Positions 37,106 through 47,931 are shown, counted from the stretch's first letter. The stretch: DNA of 64,000 nt from Affinirhizobium straminoryzae (GCF_007004135.1 NZ_VJMG01000008.1:1-64000), one strand, 5' to 3'. Translations and numbers: made by a program. Notes: generated from the sequence alone by a model not told the origin.

Positions 37106-40100
37106 ATGGCGGAAATAAGAGGGGAAAAGGTCACGTTCCGCCAGAAGGATCTGGTGGCGCTGCACGAATTGCCGTCCGCCCAGGCGCATGATCCGCTGAT
37201 CGTGCACTGCCCGGCGCCGTCGACGCGCGCCGGAACAATCATGCGTTTCTTCCTCATCTTCCTCGCCATCTGCGGCCTTGCAGCCGGCGCGGGCTTCTTC
37301 GCCATCGAAACGGGCACCATCGACAGCACGTTGAACGCACGGGCCCAGTCGGCCCTCAACGACGCGATCGGGCCCCGCTACCGGGCAACGGTCGGCTCCA
37401 CCGTGCTTCGGTTTTCCAGTGATTTTCGCCTGGCGCTCGAAGCGCGCGACGTCAACGTGGTGGAAGTGGCAAGCGGCGCGCATCTGACGCGCACGGGTGC
37501 GGTGCGCCTGGCGATCGATCCGCTGGCGCTTGCCAGTGGTCGCGTGTCGATCCGGCGCATTTCCGCCCATGACATTTCGCTGGATACCGCGCTCTTGCCG
37601 GCCAGCGACCCGATGGATCTGTCCAAGACCCGGATCGACAGTCTGCCCTTTGCCCTGGAACAGGCATTCCAGCGCCTGGACGAGGCGCGCGGCCTGATCG
37701 AACGCACCGGCACGGGGCTTGTGCGCCTCTCCGGCATCGAGATCCGCTTTCCACCGGATCATACCGGCCATGTGGCGCGGCTGATGATTGATGACCTCAG
37801 GCTCTCCCTCACCGACAAGGGGCAGGTGGCGCTTGACGGGGTGATGGAACTGGAGGGTCATCGCGCGGCGCTCAGTGTCCAGTCGAACGCCATCAACGGC
37901 GTCACTCGTGCGCTGGCTGCCCGTCTCTCCGGCCTCGACCTGACCCCGTTCCTGCTGCAAAAGGACGACAATGGCGAGCCGCGCGAGGGGCTGCAGGGCG
38001 CCATCGACATGGATCTCAACGCGACCCGCGACACCACGGAGGCGGATCCCGCCATCAAGGCGACGATCCATCACACGCCGGGCACCGTCTATTTCGATGG
38101 CGTCGGGCAGGAATTGTCAGGCGCCGAAGTGAGCGCCACCTATGATTTTGCCAAGAATTCCATCGAGATCCTGCCCTCTCGCCTGCGTTTCGGGCCGACG
38201 GTGGTGCCGGTCTCGGGTGCCATCATCGATCTCGACCGGCTGAACCCGGCGGAGAAGCGCCCCGGCTATGGCCTCGACCTCTTGGTCAGCGGCGGTCATG
38301 CGCAGGCGGCCAGCGGCGGCGAACAGCCGACCCTGTTCGACCTGCAGGCCAGCGGGCGCTATCTGACCGCAGCGCGCGAACTGCAGTTCGATTCCATGCA
38401 GGTGTCCAGCCCGTCCGGACAGATGGCGGGTTCTCTGAAGATACGGTTTCCCGGCAAGGTTTCACCGGAGATTTCGTTCGGTGCGCAACTGCCACGCATG
38501 GAGGTGGCGGCGGTCAAGCAGCTGTGGCCGTTCTGGATGGCCCGCAAGGCGCGCGACTGGGCTGTCTCCAGTCTGTTTGGCGGCGAAGTGACGGATGGAT
38601 CGATCGCGGTCTTCATTCCGGCAGGGCGCATGCACGGACCGGGCATCCCGATGGAACTCGATGCCAACGAGCTGCGCATCGCCTTCGATATTGCCGATAC
38701 CCGCCTTAACCTGCCGGGCGACATGCCGCCGGTCCGCAATCTGGCGGGCCACTTTGATCTGCATGGGGCACAACTGACCGTCGCCATCAAGGATGCCAAC
38801 TCCTATTTCCCGTCCGGTCGCAGCGTGACGGCCACCGGCGGCACCTTCTCCATAGCCTCCACCTATGCCAAGCCTCTGATGGCCGATCTGGCGCTGGATG
38901 TGACGGGGGCTGCCGATGCGCTGGCAGAGCTTTCCACCTTCAAGCCGATTGACGCGCTGAAGGACACGGATTTCGTCGCCAAGGATTTCCGTGGCGAAGC
39001 GGAAGCCTCGGTGAAGGCGCGCTTTGGCCTGATCAAGGCGCACAATCCGCCGCCGCCGCAGTTTTCCGCCAGTATCGACCTCAACGGCGTCAGCATCGGC
39101 AAGCCGCTGGCCGGTCGTACGGTGGCTGATCTGAAGGGCACCCTCGATGTCGACGGGACAGCCGCACGCCTGCAGGCGAACGGCACGATCGATACGGTTC
39201 CGGCGGACATCATGCTGGTGGAGCCCTTCAACAAGGCGAAGACTGCCGACCGGCAGCTTGTGGTGAAGGCGACGCTGTCGAACGAGCAGCGCAACAAGCT
39301 GGCGCCCGGGCTCTCCGATGTGGTGGATGGACCGGTTGCCGCGGAAGTGACGCGCCTGGATGGTGACCGGCAGGGTATCAAGCTCGATCTCACCAAGGCA
39401 AGCCTGTCGCTGCCCGTCGTCGGCTGGAGCAAGGGCGCCGGCATTCCGGCAACAGCCACCTTCGAGCTGACCGAGAAGGACAAGGGCGCCGATGTGCACA
39501 AGCTGCAGCTGACCGGCGACGGATTCGGCCTGCGCGGCGATCTGCGCATGGACGATGCGGGGCTTGCAACGGCGGATTTCTCGCAGATGCAGCTGTCGCC
39601 CGGGGATGACTTCGCGCTGTCGCTCAAGCGTGGCAAGGGGCGCATCTACGACGTCACGCTTTCCGGCGCCTCGGCTGACCTGCGTCCGGTTCTGGCCAAG
39701 CTTCGCGCGGAGGGCGATGGGCCGGTCGGCGATGGCAAGTCCGGCGGGGACGGCGGTGCGCGGGTGCGCGGCAAGATTGACCGGCTGGTCGGCTTCAACG
39801 ACGAAAAGCTTGCCAGCGCCAATGTCTCGCTCTTCGTCAACAACGGGCACCTGCGGGAGCTGGACCTGACCGGCGTGACCGGCAGCGGCCAGGCGGTGGT
39901 CGGCAAGACGAGCAAGGCGGATCGCGGTGAGACGATCACGCTGACGAGCGGTGATGCCGGCGCCGTCGCCCGCTTCACCAATCTCTATGACCATATGCGC
40001 GGAGGCCTGCTGAACATCCGCATCGACAACGGCCCGGATGGCAACTGGAGCGGCTTCGTGGATCTGCGCAGCTTCTCGCTTGTCAATGAAAGCCGGCTGC

Positions 40101-40525
40101 AATCGATGGTCTCGACGCCGGTGGGCGAGGATGGGCGCAGCCTGAACTCGGCCGTGAAACGCGATATCGACGTCAGCACGCAGAAATTCCAGCGCGGCTT
40201 TGCCCGCGTCGTCTATCGCGACCGGTCGCTCTCGGTGGAAAACGGCGTGGTGCGGGGCGAGGAAATCGGCGCGACCTTCCAGGGCATGCTGCGTGATGCG
40301 CGGGGCAACATGGACATGACCGGCACGTTCATGCCGGCCTATGGTCTCAATCGCCTGTTTGCCGAATTGCCCATCGTCGGCGCCATCCTTGGCAACGGCC
40401 GCGACCGCGGCCTGCTCGGCATCACCTTCAAGCTGACCGGGCCTTTCGCGCAGCCGAAGCTGGCAATCAATCCGCTGTCGATCATCGCGCCCGGCGTCTT
40501 CCGTCAGATCTTCGAGTTCCAATGA
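37106..40525 (+). CDS. AsmA/YhdP-like envelope protein (DUF3971)
   Basis: 1139 aa. A 45-residue cytoplasmic N-terminus, one membrane helix (MRFFLIFLAICGLAAGAGFFAIE, about 46-68), then a very long periplasmic beta-rich region with repeated strand patterns (LRLSLTDKGQVALDGVMELEG, FDLHGAQLTVAIKDANSYFPSGR) typical of AsmA-superfamily groove proteins. The C-terminal AsmA-like block is FMPAYGLNRLFAELPIVGAILGNGRDRGLLGITFKLTGP. YhdP/TamB-type relatives form lipid-conducting bridges between inner and outer membranes; that role is inferred. ATG 37241 at the helix is an alternative start. Terminator right after the stop. Confidence 0.85.
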   Translation: MAEIRGEKVTFRQKDLVALHELPSAQAHDPLIVHCPAPSTRAGTIMRFFLIFLAICGLAAGAGFFAIETGTIDSTLNARAQSALNDAIGPRYRATVGSTVLRFSSDFRLALEARDVNVVEVASGAHLTRTGAVRLAIDPLALASGRVSIRRISAHDISLDTALLPASDPMDLSKTRIDSLPFALEQAFQRLDEARGLIERTGTGLVRLSGIEIRFPPDHTGHVARLMIDDLRLSLTDKGQVALDGVMELEGHRAALSVQSNAINGVTRALAARLSGLDLTPFLLQKDDNGEPREGLQGAIDMDLNATRDTTEADPAIKATIHHTPGTVYFDGVGQELSGAEVSATYDFAKNSIEILPSRLRFGPTVVPVSGAIIDLDRLNPAEKRPGYGLDLLVSGGHAQAASGGEQPTLFDLQASGRYLTAARELQFDSMQVSSPSGQMAGSLKIRFPGKVSPEISFGAQLPRMEVAAVKQLWPFWMARKARDWAVSSLFGGEVTDGSIAVFIPAGRMHGPGIPMELDANELRIAFDIADTRLNLPGDMPPVRNLAGHFDLHGAQLTVAIKDANSYFPSGRSVTATGGTFSIASTYAKPLMADLALDVTGAADALAELSTFKPIDALKDTDFVAKDFRGEAEASVKARFGLIKAHNPPPPQFSASIDLNGVSIGKPLAGRTVADLKGTLDVDGTAARLQANGTIDTVPADIMLVEPFNKAKTADRQLVVKATLSNEQRNKLAPGLSDVVDGPVAAEVTRLDGDRQGIKLDLTKASLSLPVVGWSKGAGIPATATFELTEKDKGADVHKLQLTGDGFGLRGDLRMDDAGLATADFSQMQLSPGDDFALSLKRGKGRIYDVTLSGASADLRPVLAKLRAEGDGPVGDGKSGGDGGARVRGKIDRLVGFNDEKLASANVSLFVNNGHLRELDLTGVTGSGQAVVGKTSKADRGETITLTSGDAGAVARFTNLYDHMRGGLLNIRIDNGPDGNWSGFVDLRSFSLVNESRLQSMVSTPVGEDGRSLNSAVKRDIDVSTQKFQRGFARVVYRDRSLSVENGVVRGEEIGATFQGMLRDARGNMDMTGTFMPAYGLNRLFAELPIVGAILGNGRDRGLLGITFKLTGPFAQPKLAINPLSIIAPGVFRQIFEFQ

Positions 40526-40552
40526 AAAACCCGGCGCAACGGCCGGGTTTTA
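40526..40552. terminator. Bidirectional terminator
   Basis: AAAACCCGGC (40526-40535) pairs with GCCGGGTTTT (40542-40551) around a 6-nt loop, starting at the base after the AsmA-like stop codon. It also serves the convergent tyrS gene. Confidence 0.88.
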
Positions 40553-40576
40553 TCACTCGCTCGGGAAAGACGCTCG

Positions 40577-41830
40577 TCAGACCGGACGCACCAGAATGTG
40601 CTTCTTCTTGCCGAGTGACAGCTTGACGATACCATCGGCGGTGATCTGGGCGCGACCGATCGCCATGCGCTCGTCCGACACTGCCTCGTCGTTGATGCGC
40701 ACGGCGCCACCCTGCACGTGACGGCGGGCTTCGCCGTTCGATGCAGCAAGGCCAGCCCGCACCATCAGCGCAAGAAGGCCGATACCGGTCGACAGTTCGT
40801 CACCCGGCACCTCGACGGAGGGCAGATTTTCCGACAGCGCGCCTTCCTCGAAGGTCTTGCGGGCGGTTTCGGCGGCTTCGTCGGCGGCCCGGCGTCCATG
40901 CAGGATGGCCGTCACTTCTGTCGCCAGAATCTTCTTTGCCTCGTTGATCTCGGAGCCGTCCAGGGCCGCAAGACGGGCGATCTCGTCCATCGGCAGCGTG
41001 GTGAACAGCTTCAGGAAGCGCTCGACATCGGCGTCTTCCGTGTTGCGCCAGTACTGCCAGAAGTCATAGACGGGCATCAGCTCGGCGTTCAGCCAGACGG
41101 CACCCGAGGCGGACTTGCCCATCTTGGCGCCGGATGCGGTGGTCAGCAGCGGCGAGGTCAGCGCGTAAAGCTGTTCGGTGCCCATGCGGTGGCCGAGATC
41201 GATGCCATTGACGATATTGCCCCACTGGTCCGAACCGCCCATCTGCAGCCGGCAGCCATAGCGGCGCGACAGCTCCACGAAGTCGTAGGCCTGGAGGATC
41301 ATGTAGTTGAATTCCAGGAACGACAGGGACTGCTCGCGGTCGAGGCGGGTCTTGACGCTGTCGAAGGACAGCATGCGGTTGACCGAGAAATGCCGCCCGA
41401 CATCGCGCAGGAATTCGAGATAGTTCAGCGGGCGCAGCCATTCGGCATTGTTGATCATCAGCGCGGCGGCGCCGGCGCGGTCGTAATCGAGGTAGTTGGC
41501 GAAGACACGCTTGATCGAGGCGATGTTCTCCTCGATCATCTCGACTGTCATCAGTTTGCGCGCTTCCTCCTTGAAGGACGGATCGCCCACCATCCCGGTG
41601 CCGCCGCCCATCAGCGAGATCGGCCGGTGGCCGGTCGCCTGGAACCAGTGCAGCATCATGATCTGCGTCAGGTGTCCGACATGCAGGCTGGAAGCGGTCG
41701 GATCATAGCCGATGTAAGCCGTCACGGTTTCCTTGGTCAGCAGTTCATCCAGCCCGGTTTCATCGGAGACCTGGTGAATGAAGCCGCGTTCATCGAGCGT
41801 GCGGAGGAAATCGGACTTGAACCTGGACAT
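40577..41830 (-). CDS. tyrS: Tyrosyl-tRNA synthetase
   Basis: 417 aa class I synthetase charging tRNA-Tyr. HIGH-like motif HVGHL after [16 protein letters not shown]-like motif KMGKSASG, tyrosine-site block [26 protein letters not shown], and a C-terminal S4 RNA-binding domain ([22 protein letters not shown]). Length is normal. It is divergent from the diguanylate cyclase across an AT-rich spacer. Confidence 0.97.
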   Translation of the reverse strand: MSRFKSDFLRTLDERGFIHQVSDETGLDELLTKETVTAYIGYDPTASSLHVGHLTQIMMLHWFQATGHRPISLMGGGTGMVGDPSFKEEARKLMTVEMIEENIASIKRVFANYLDYDRAGAAALMINNAEWLRPLNYLEFLRDVGRHFSVNRMLSFDSVKTRLDREQSLSFLEFNYMILQAYDFVELSRRYGCRLQMGGSDQWGNIVNGIDLGHRMGTEQLYALTSPLLTTASGAKMGKSASGAVWLNAELMPVYDFWQYWRNTEDADVERFLKLFTTLPMDEIARLAALDGSEINEAKKILATEVTAILHGRRAADEAAETARKTFEEGALSENLPSVEVPGDELSTGIGLLALMVRAGLAASNGEARRHVQGGAVRINDEAVSDERMAIGRAQITADGIVKLSLGKKKHILVRPV

Positions 41831-41969
41831 GATCTATCTCTGGCAAGAGGTTGCTTTTGATGTGCAGCGCGCCTCTAACACTGTTTTCCGGCGGAATCAC
41901 TCCAAAAGTGCGCCATCGCTGTCTTGTGGCCGCCATGGCCTGCGTTTATGTTGCATTTCGTATTGTGAT

Positions 41970-41984
41970 TTAAGATGAAATTAA
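41970..41984. promoter_or_regulatory. CtrA box upstream of the diguanylate cyclase gene
   Basis: TTAA-GATGAAA-TTAA, a perfect TTAA-N7-TTAA site, with another TTTAAA just downstream. It is centred about 84 nt before the cyclase ATG in the most AT-rich part of the tyrS/cyclase spacer. Confidence 0.6.
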
Positions 41985-42060
41985 TGTTTAAATCTTTTCT
42001 TGTCCGTGATGGCCGCAAAGCGCCGAACGGAGGGCGGGAACTGCAGTCCCGTGATGCTCT

Positions 42061-43242
42061 ATGAATGGAGCAAATTTTTTTCTGATCATGAACCTGCTGA
42101 TCGGCCTGTCGTTCTGCGTCGTTTTCCTGATCGTCTCCACACGCAGCCGCTCGGCAGCCGCCGCGCGCTGGATTGCTTCTGCCTATGCGATCGCCTCCCT
42201 CTCCACCATTGCCGAACTGCTGGTGGCCTACACAGACTGGCCTAAGCTGTTTGCCCTGATGGCCTTCTCCTCGGTGCTGGGCGGCATGGTCCTGATCCGC
42301 ATCGGTATTGGCAAACTTTATGGCGTACCGGCAAGTCCGGTCTTCCTTGGCGTCTTCTTCGCTGCCTCGATCCTTCTTGACCTCGTGATCTACCCGCTGC
42401 CGCGCGGCACCTTTATGCATTCGATCAGCTATCAGGTGCCGTTTGCGCTGATCATGGCACACAGCGCGATTGCCATTCTGCACTCGACACGGCGGATGAT
42501 GATCGACCGCGTGATGCTGGTGCTGCTGGTGCTCGCCAGCCTGCAGTTCATCGGCAAGGGCGTGCTGGCCGTGCTGGTGGGAGCAGGGCAGACGGCACAG
42601 GATTACGTGCATTCCTACTATGCGCTGGTCTCGCAAAGCACGACCGGCGTCTTTGTCGTGATCATCGGCCTGATGCTGCTGTCGGTCTTCGTGCTGGAGA
42701 TCATGGCCGACGAGCGCACCAATTCCGAGGTCGATTCGCTGTCCGGCGTCTATAACCGTCGCGGCTTCGACGTGCATTGCGACCTTGCGCTGCGGCGGCG
42801 TGCCATGGGGCCGCATGCGCTGATCCTTTGCGACCTCGATCACTTCAAGCGGGTCAACGACACCTATGGCCATTTCAGCGGCGATTCGGTGATCCGCCAT
42901 TTTGGTGCCCTGCTGCTCGCCAGCATTCCCGATGACGCCGTGGTGGGCCGTATCGGCGGGGAAGAATTCTGCATCCTGCTGCCCGGGGTGCCGCTGGATG
43001 CGGCCGTCATGTTCGCTCAGGCGCTGCGCGGTTCCGTGGCGATGCAGACCGTGCCGGGCCTGCCTGCGGGCTTCCACATCACCGCCAGCTTCGGGGTTGC
43101 AGTCTTCCAGCATGCCCATGAACTCGGCATGGTGATGCGTCACGCCGACAAGGCGCTCTACGACGCCAAGGCTGCCGGCCGCAACTGCGTGCGCCAGTAT
43201 CGCGCAGCACCGGCCTTTTCCGTGGTGTCCAGCGGCGCCTGA
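42061..43242 (+). CDS. Membrane-bound diguanylate cyclase (GGDEF)
   Basis: 393 aa. The N-terminal ~210 aa contain about six hydrophobic helices (from FFLIMNLLIGLSFCVVFLIV to GVFVVIIGLMLLSVFVLEIM) with short loops, a membrane sensory module. Residues about 225-385 form a GGDEF domain: VDSLSGVYNRRGFD, ILCDLDHFKRVNDTYGH and an intact RIGGEEF active site. No RxxD I-site stands before GGEEF, so product feedback is probably absent. Makes c-di-GMP from GTP. CtrA box upstream and terminator downstream, so it is likely monocistronic. Confidence 0.92.
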   Translation: MNGANFFLIMNLLIGLSFCVVFLIVSTRSRSAAAARWIASAYAIASLSTIAELLVAYTDWPKLFALMAFSSVLGGMVLIRIGIGKLYGVPASPVFLGVFFAASILLDLVIYPLPRGTFMHSISYQVPFALIMAHSAIAILHSTRRMMIDRVMLVLLVLASLQFIGKGVLAVLVGAGQTAQDYVHSYYALVSQSTTGVFVVIIGLMLLSVFVLEIMADERTNSEVDSLSGVYNRRGFDVHCDLALRRRAMGPHALILCDLDHFKRVNDTYGHFSGDSVIRHFGALLLASIPDDAVVGRIGGEEFCILLPGVPLDAAVMFAQALRGSVAMQTVPGLPAGFHITASFGVAVFQHAHELGMVMRHADKALYDAKAAGRNCVRQYRAAPAFSVVSSGA

Positions 43243-43269
43243 TCGACACTGCGGAAGTGTCTTCAACGA

Positions 43270-43294
43270 AAAACGGCCCCGAAGGGCCGTTTGG
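43270..43294. terminator. Terminator between the cyclase and hydrolase genes
   Basis: AAACGGCCC (43271-43279) pairs with GGGCCGTTT (43284-43292), loop CGAA, with A-run and T-run flanks. It works for both convergent genes. Confidence 0.85.
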
Positions 43295-43320
43295 GTGTTC
43301 ATGCGGAATGGACGGCGCGT

Positions 43321-43998
43321 TCAGCGGATGCGCTTCGCCGCCGGTTCCGGCACCAGCTCGCCGTTCAGGCGGCGGTCAAGGTAATCCTCGCAGTCAGCCA
43401 TCAGCGCTTCCACGCGACCGTTGAAGAAGTGGTTGGCGCCTTCGACGGTGCGGTGGGTGATCAGGATACCCTTCTGCGTCTTGAGCTTTTCCACCAGCGC
43501 ATTCACATCCTTTTCCGGCGCAACCTTGTCGGAATCGCCATTGATGATCAGCCCGGACGAGGGGCAGGGCGCGAGGAAGGAGAAGTCGTAGATATTCGGC
43601 TGCGGTGCGATCGACAGGAAGCCTTCGATCTCCGGGCGGCGCATCAGGAGCTGCATGCCGATCCAGGCGCCGAAGGAATAGCCGGCGACCCAGCAGCTCT
43701 TCGAATCGGGGTGAAGCGCCTGCACCCAGTCAAGCGCGGCCGCCGCATCGGAAAGCTCGCCAGCGCCATGGTCGAATTCGCCCTGGCTGCGGCCGATGCC
43801 CCGGAAATTGAAGCGCAGCGTCGTGAAGCCCCGCTTCTGGAACATGTAGAACAGCTGGTAGACGATCTGGTTGTTCATCGTGCCGCCGAACTGCGGGTGC
43901 GGGTGCAGGATGATCGCGATCGGGGCGTTTTTCTCCTTCGAGGGCTGATAGCGTCCTTCGAGGCGGCCGGCAGGGCCGTTGAAAATCACTTCGGGCAT
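43321..43998 (-). CDS. Alpha/beta hydrolase
   Basis: 225 aa from ATG 43998, which has GGAG 5 nt upstream; the longer frame to 44040 lacks this. Alpha/beta-hydrolase marks: oxyanion region LHPHPQFGGTMNN, RFNFRGIGRSQGEFDHG, nucleophile elbow VAGYSFGAW, acid INGDSDKVAP and final His in VEGANHFF. Cytoplasmic, close to proteins annotated as dienelactone-hydrolase-like or YqiA/CocE-unlike small hydrolases; substrate unknown. Divergent from the suf operon, whose promoter lies in the shared 212-nt spacer. Confidence 0.85.
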   Translation of the reverse strand: MPEVIFNGPAGRLEGRYQPSKEKNAPIAIILHPHPQFGGTMNNQIVYQLFYMFQKRGFTTLRFNFRGIGRSQGEFDHGAGELSDAAAALDWVQALHPDSKSCWVAGYSFGAWIGMQLLMRRPEIEGFLSIAPQPNIYDFSFLAPCPSSGLIINGDSDKVAPEKDVNALVEKLKTQKGILITHRTVEGANHFFNGRVEALMADCEDYLDRRLNGELVPEPAAKRIR

Positions 43999-44051
43999 CG
44001 TTACTCCGGTCAGCTTTTTTGATGTTTCCAACCGTTTCACAACCGCTTTGA

Positions 44052-44080
44052 CTTGACGAATGCGGTCATCTTTTCTAGAA
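44052..44080 (+). promoter_or_regulatory. suf operon promoter
   Basis: CTTGAC (44052-44057), exactly 17 nt, CTAGAA (44075-44080), a close fit to the rhizobial housekeeping promoter (CTTGAC-N17-CTATAT). An 8-bp palindrome TTCTAGAA (44073-44080) covers the -10. Transcription should start near 44087. Confidence 0.65.
44054..44068. promoter_or_regulatory. IRO-like (RirA) box in the suf promoter
   Basis: TGA-N9-TCA (44054-44068) matches the iron-responsive operator pattern linked to RirA in rhizobia. It overlaps the -35 and the spacer, an ideal place for repression. The motif is short, so position is the main support. Confidence 0.5.
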
Positions 44081-44084
44081 ACAG

Positions 44085-44101
44085 TTTAGAACCATTCGAA
44101 A
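44085..44101. promoter_or_regulatory. ICE-like (Irr) inverted repeat at the suf start site
   Basis: TTTAGAA-CCA-TTCGAAA resembles the Irr-binding iron control element, an inverted repeat TTTAGAA-N3-TTCTAAA, with one mismatch. It begins 4 nt after the -10 and should span the transcription start. Confidence 0.55.
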
Positions 44102-44210
44102 TTTGGGTCGGCGATGCCGCCCAGGTGGTCGTCTCTTACGGCATGCGTGGCGAAAATTTCAAGGGAAATGCGTCGTCATGCCGGATCTGGACCGGGAACC
44201 GCAGGCTGCA

Positions 44211-45377
44211 ATGTCCAAGACACGCGCATATCTGGACTGGAACGCGACGGCGCCGCTTGGCGAAGCGGCACGGCGCGCCATGCTGGATGCCTATGATCTG
44301 CCGGGCAACGCCTCCTCGGTGCATGGCGAGGGACGCGCTGCACGCGCCGGCATAGACCGCGCACGCCGGCAGGTGGCGGCGCTTGTCGGAGCCGATCCAC
44401 AGCATGTCACATTCACCAGCGGTGCAACCGAAGCTGCGAACCTCGTGCTGACACCCGCCTTCCGCATGGGGCGTGCGCCGCTTGTCATCGGCCATCTCTA
44501 TGTCTCTGCCATCGAGCATCCGGCGCTGCGCGAAGGCGGACGTTTTGGTGCCGGGCAGGTGAGCGAGATTGCGGTGACGCCGCAGGGCGTGCTGGATCTG
44601 GCGGCGCTTGCCGCTGCGCTCGACGTCCATGATTTCGCATCAGGCCTGCCGATGGTCGCCGTCATGCTGGTCAACAACGAGACGGGCATCATCCAGCCGG
44701 TGGCCGAAGCGGCTGCACTGGTGCATGGCAAGGGCGGCCTGCTGGTGGTGGATGCGGTGCAGGCGGTCGGGCGCATTCCGGTCGATATTGCCGCGCTGGA
44801 CGCGGATTTTCTGATTGTCTCCTCCCACAAGATCGCCGGACCGAAGGGTGTCGGGGCGCTGATATCGCGCGGCGAGGTGATGATGCCACAGCCGCTGATC
44901 CGCGGCGGCGGGCAGGAGAAGGGCCATCGCTCCGGTACGGAGAACTTTCCGGGCATCCTCGGTTTCGGTGCCGCCGCGGAGGCAGCCCTTGCTGACATGG
45001 AGACACGCAATATCGCGATCGGCGCCTTGCGCCAGCGGCTGGAAGAGGGCATGCGCGCCGCCGCCGCCGATGTGATCATCCATGGCGCCTGCGAGCAACG
45101 GGTGTCCAACACCACCTTCTTCACCCTGCCTGGGCTGAAGTCGGAGACCGGGCAGATCGCCTTCGATCTGGAAGGAATTGCGCTCTCGGCAGGATCCGCC
45201 TGCTCGTCGGGCAAGGTGGGTCAGAGCCACGTGCTGGCAGCCATGGGTTGCGATGCGGACATGGGGGCGCTGCGGATGTCGCTCGGCCCGCTGACGACAG
45301 AGGCGGAGATCGAGAAGGCGCTTGCCGCCTTCGCGAGAATTTCCGGGCGCCGGAAGGCTGCCGGACAGGCCGCGTGA
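44211..45377 (+). CDS. Cysteine desulfurase, NifS/IscS-like (SufS2 type)
   Basis: 388 aa PLP enzyme that moves sulfur from cysteine to Fe-S scaffolds. PLP lysine in VSSHKIAGPKG, catalytic cysteine in AGSACSSGKVGQSHVL (group I, NifS/IscS-like), DWNATAPL near the N-terminus. ATG 44211 is preferred; ATG 44178 adds 11 residues. It is first in the suf operon, and a second, group II desulfurase comes later. The order corresponds to the sufS2-B-C-D-S1-X-A layout known in Agrobacterium. 142 nt separate it from sufB. Confidence 0.88.
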   Translation: MSKTRAYLDWNATAPLGEAARRAMLDAYDLPGNASSVHGEGRAARAGIDRARRQVAALVGADPQHVTFTSGATEAANLVLTPAFRMGRAPLVIGHLYVSAIEHPALREGGRFGAGQVSEIAVTPQGVLDLAALAAALDVHDFASGLPMVAVMLVNNETGIIQPVAEAAALVHGKGGLLVVDAVQAVGRIPVDIAALDADFLIVSSHKIAGPKGVGALISRGEVMMPQPLIRGGGQEKGHRSGTENFPGILGFGAAAEAALADMETRNIAIGALRQRLEEGMRAAAADVIIHGACEQRVSNTTFFTLPGLKSETGQIAFDLEGIALSAGSACSSGKVGQSHVLAAMGCDADMGALRMSLGPLTTEAEIEKALAAFARISGRRKAAGQAA

Positions 45378-45519
45378 GCCTGTTCTTAATTGCGGAAACG
45401 CAAAAATCTGCTTGCCAAAAGGTGGGAAAACCGCCTTCTGGCGCCTACATGAGGGCGGACTTCCGCCAAGAAATGACAAGCTGCCGGACCCTTGATTCCG
45501 GCAAGATTGGAGTATGACC

Positions 45520-46989
<1,470 letters not shown>

Positions 46990-47017
46990 TGGGAGCGGCT
47001 GGCGTCCGCCAGTCCTT

Positions 47018-47100
47018 ATCCTCGGGCCTGCCCCGAGGATATGCGGCGCGAAGTGACGCACAGAACGCGACTTGATGGATCCTCGGGCAAACCCGAGGAT
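47018..47100. repeat. Two identical palindromes between sufB and sufC
   Basis: ATCCTCGGG (47018-47026) with CCCGAGGAT (47032-47040), and the same pair again at 47079-47087 and 47092-47100. Each makes a 9-bp hairpin with a 5- or 4-nt loop; because arms are identical, long-range pairing between the two units is also possible. This sequence type recurs as a palindromic element in rhizobial genomes. It interrupts an otherwise tight operon. Confidence 0.8.
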
Positions 47101-47175
47101 GACGGAACATGGCGCCGGGACGGCGCAGACAAAGACAGGCGGCCCTTGAACCGCCCTATGAACAGGAACGTGAAC

Positions 47176-47931
47176 ATGCTTGAAATCAAGAACCTGCACG
47201 CCCGCATCGCCGAAGACGGCACCGAAATCATCCGCGGCCTGAACCTGACCGTGAAGGCTGGCGAAGTGGCGGCCATCATGGGCCCGAACGGCTCCGGCAA
47301 GTCGACGCTTTCCTACATCCTGTCGGGCCGCGAGGACTATGAGGTGACCGAGGGCGAGATCCTGTATAACGGCGAGAATATTCTCGAACTTGATCCGGCC
47401 GAGCGCGCCGCCAAGGGCATTTTCCTCGCCTTCCAGTATCCGGTCGAAATTCCGGGCGTTGCCACCATGCAGTTCCTGAAGGTCGCGATGAACGAGCAGC
47501 GAAAGGCGCGCGGCGAAGCGGAACTGACGACGCCGGACTTCATGCGCCGCGTCAAGGAAGCCGCCGCCGAGCTGAAGATCAACCCGGACATGCTGAAGCG
47601 GCCGCTGAACGTCGGCTTCTCCGGTGGCGAGAAGAAGCGTGCAGAAATCCTGCAGATGGCGCTGCTGGAGCCGAAGTTGTGCGTGCTCGATGAAACCGAT
47701 TCCGGTCTCGACATCGATGCGCTGAAGATCGTTGCCGATGGCGTGAATGCGCTGAAGTCTCCGGATCGCGCCACGATCGTCATCACCCACTACCAGCGCC
47801 TGCTGGACTACATCGTGCCGGACACGGTGCATGTTCTCTACAAGGGCCAGATCATCCGCACCGGCGACAAGTCGCTGGCACTCGAACTGGAAGCCAACGG
47901 CTATGCCGACATCATCGGTGAAGCCGCCTGA
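47176..47931 (+). CDS. sufC: Fe-S assembly ATPase SufC
   Basis: 251 aa ABC-type ATPase of the SufBCD complex. ATG 47176 (MLEIKNLHARIAEDG) has AGGA 9 nt upstream; the frame reaching back to 47041 is repeat sequence. Walker A GPNGSGKST, Q-loop AFQYPVEIPG, signature FSGGEKKRAE, Walker B LCVLDETDSGLD and H-loop VITHYQR are all present. Soluble, without membrane partners. Confidence 0.97.
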   Translation: MLEIKNLHARIAEDGTEIIRGLNLTVKAGEVAAIMGPNGSGKSTLSYILSGREDYEVTEGEILYNGENILELDPAERAAKGIFLAFQYPVEIPGVATMQFLKVAMNEQRKARGEAELTTPDFMRRVKEAAAELKINPDMLKRPLNVGFSGGEKKRAEILQMALLEPKLCVLDETDSGLDIDALKIVADGVNALKSPDRATIVITHYQRLLDYIVPDTVHVLYKGQIIRTGDKSLALELEANGYADIIGEAA

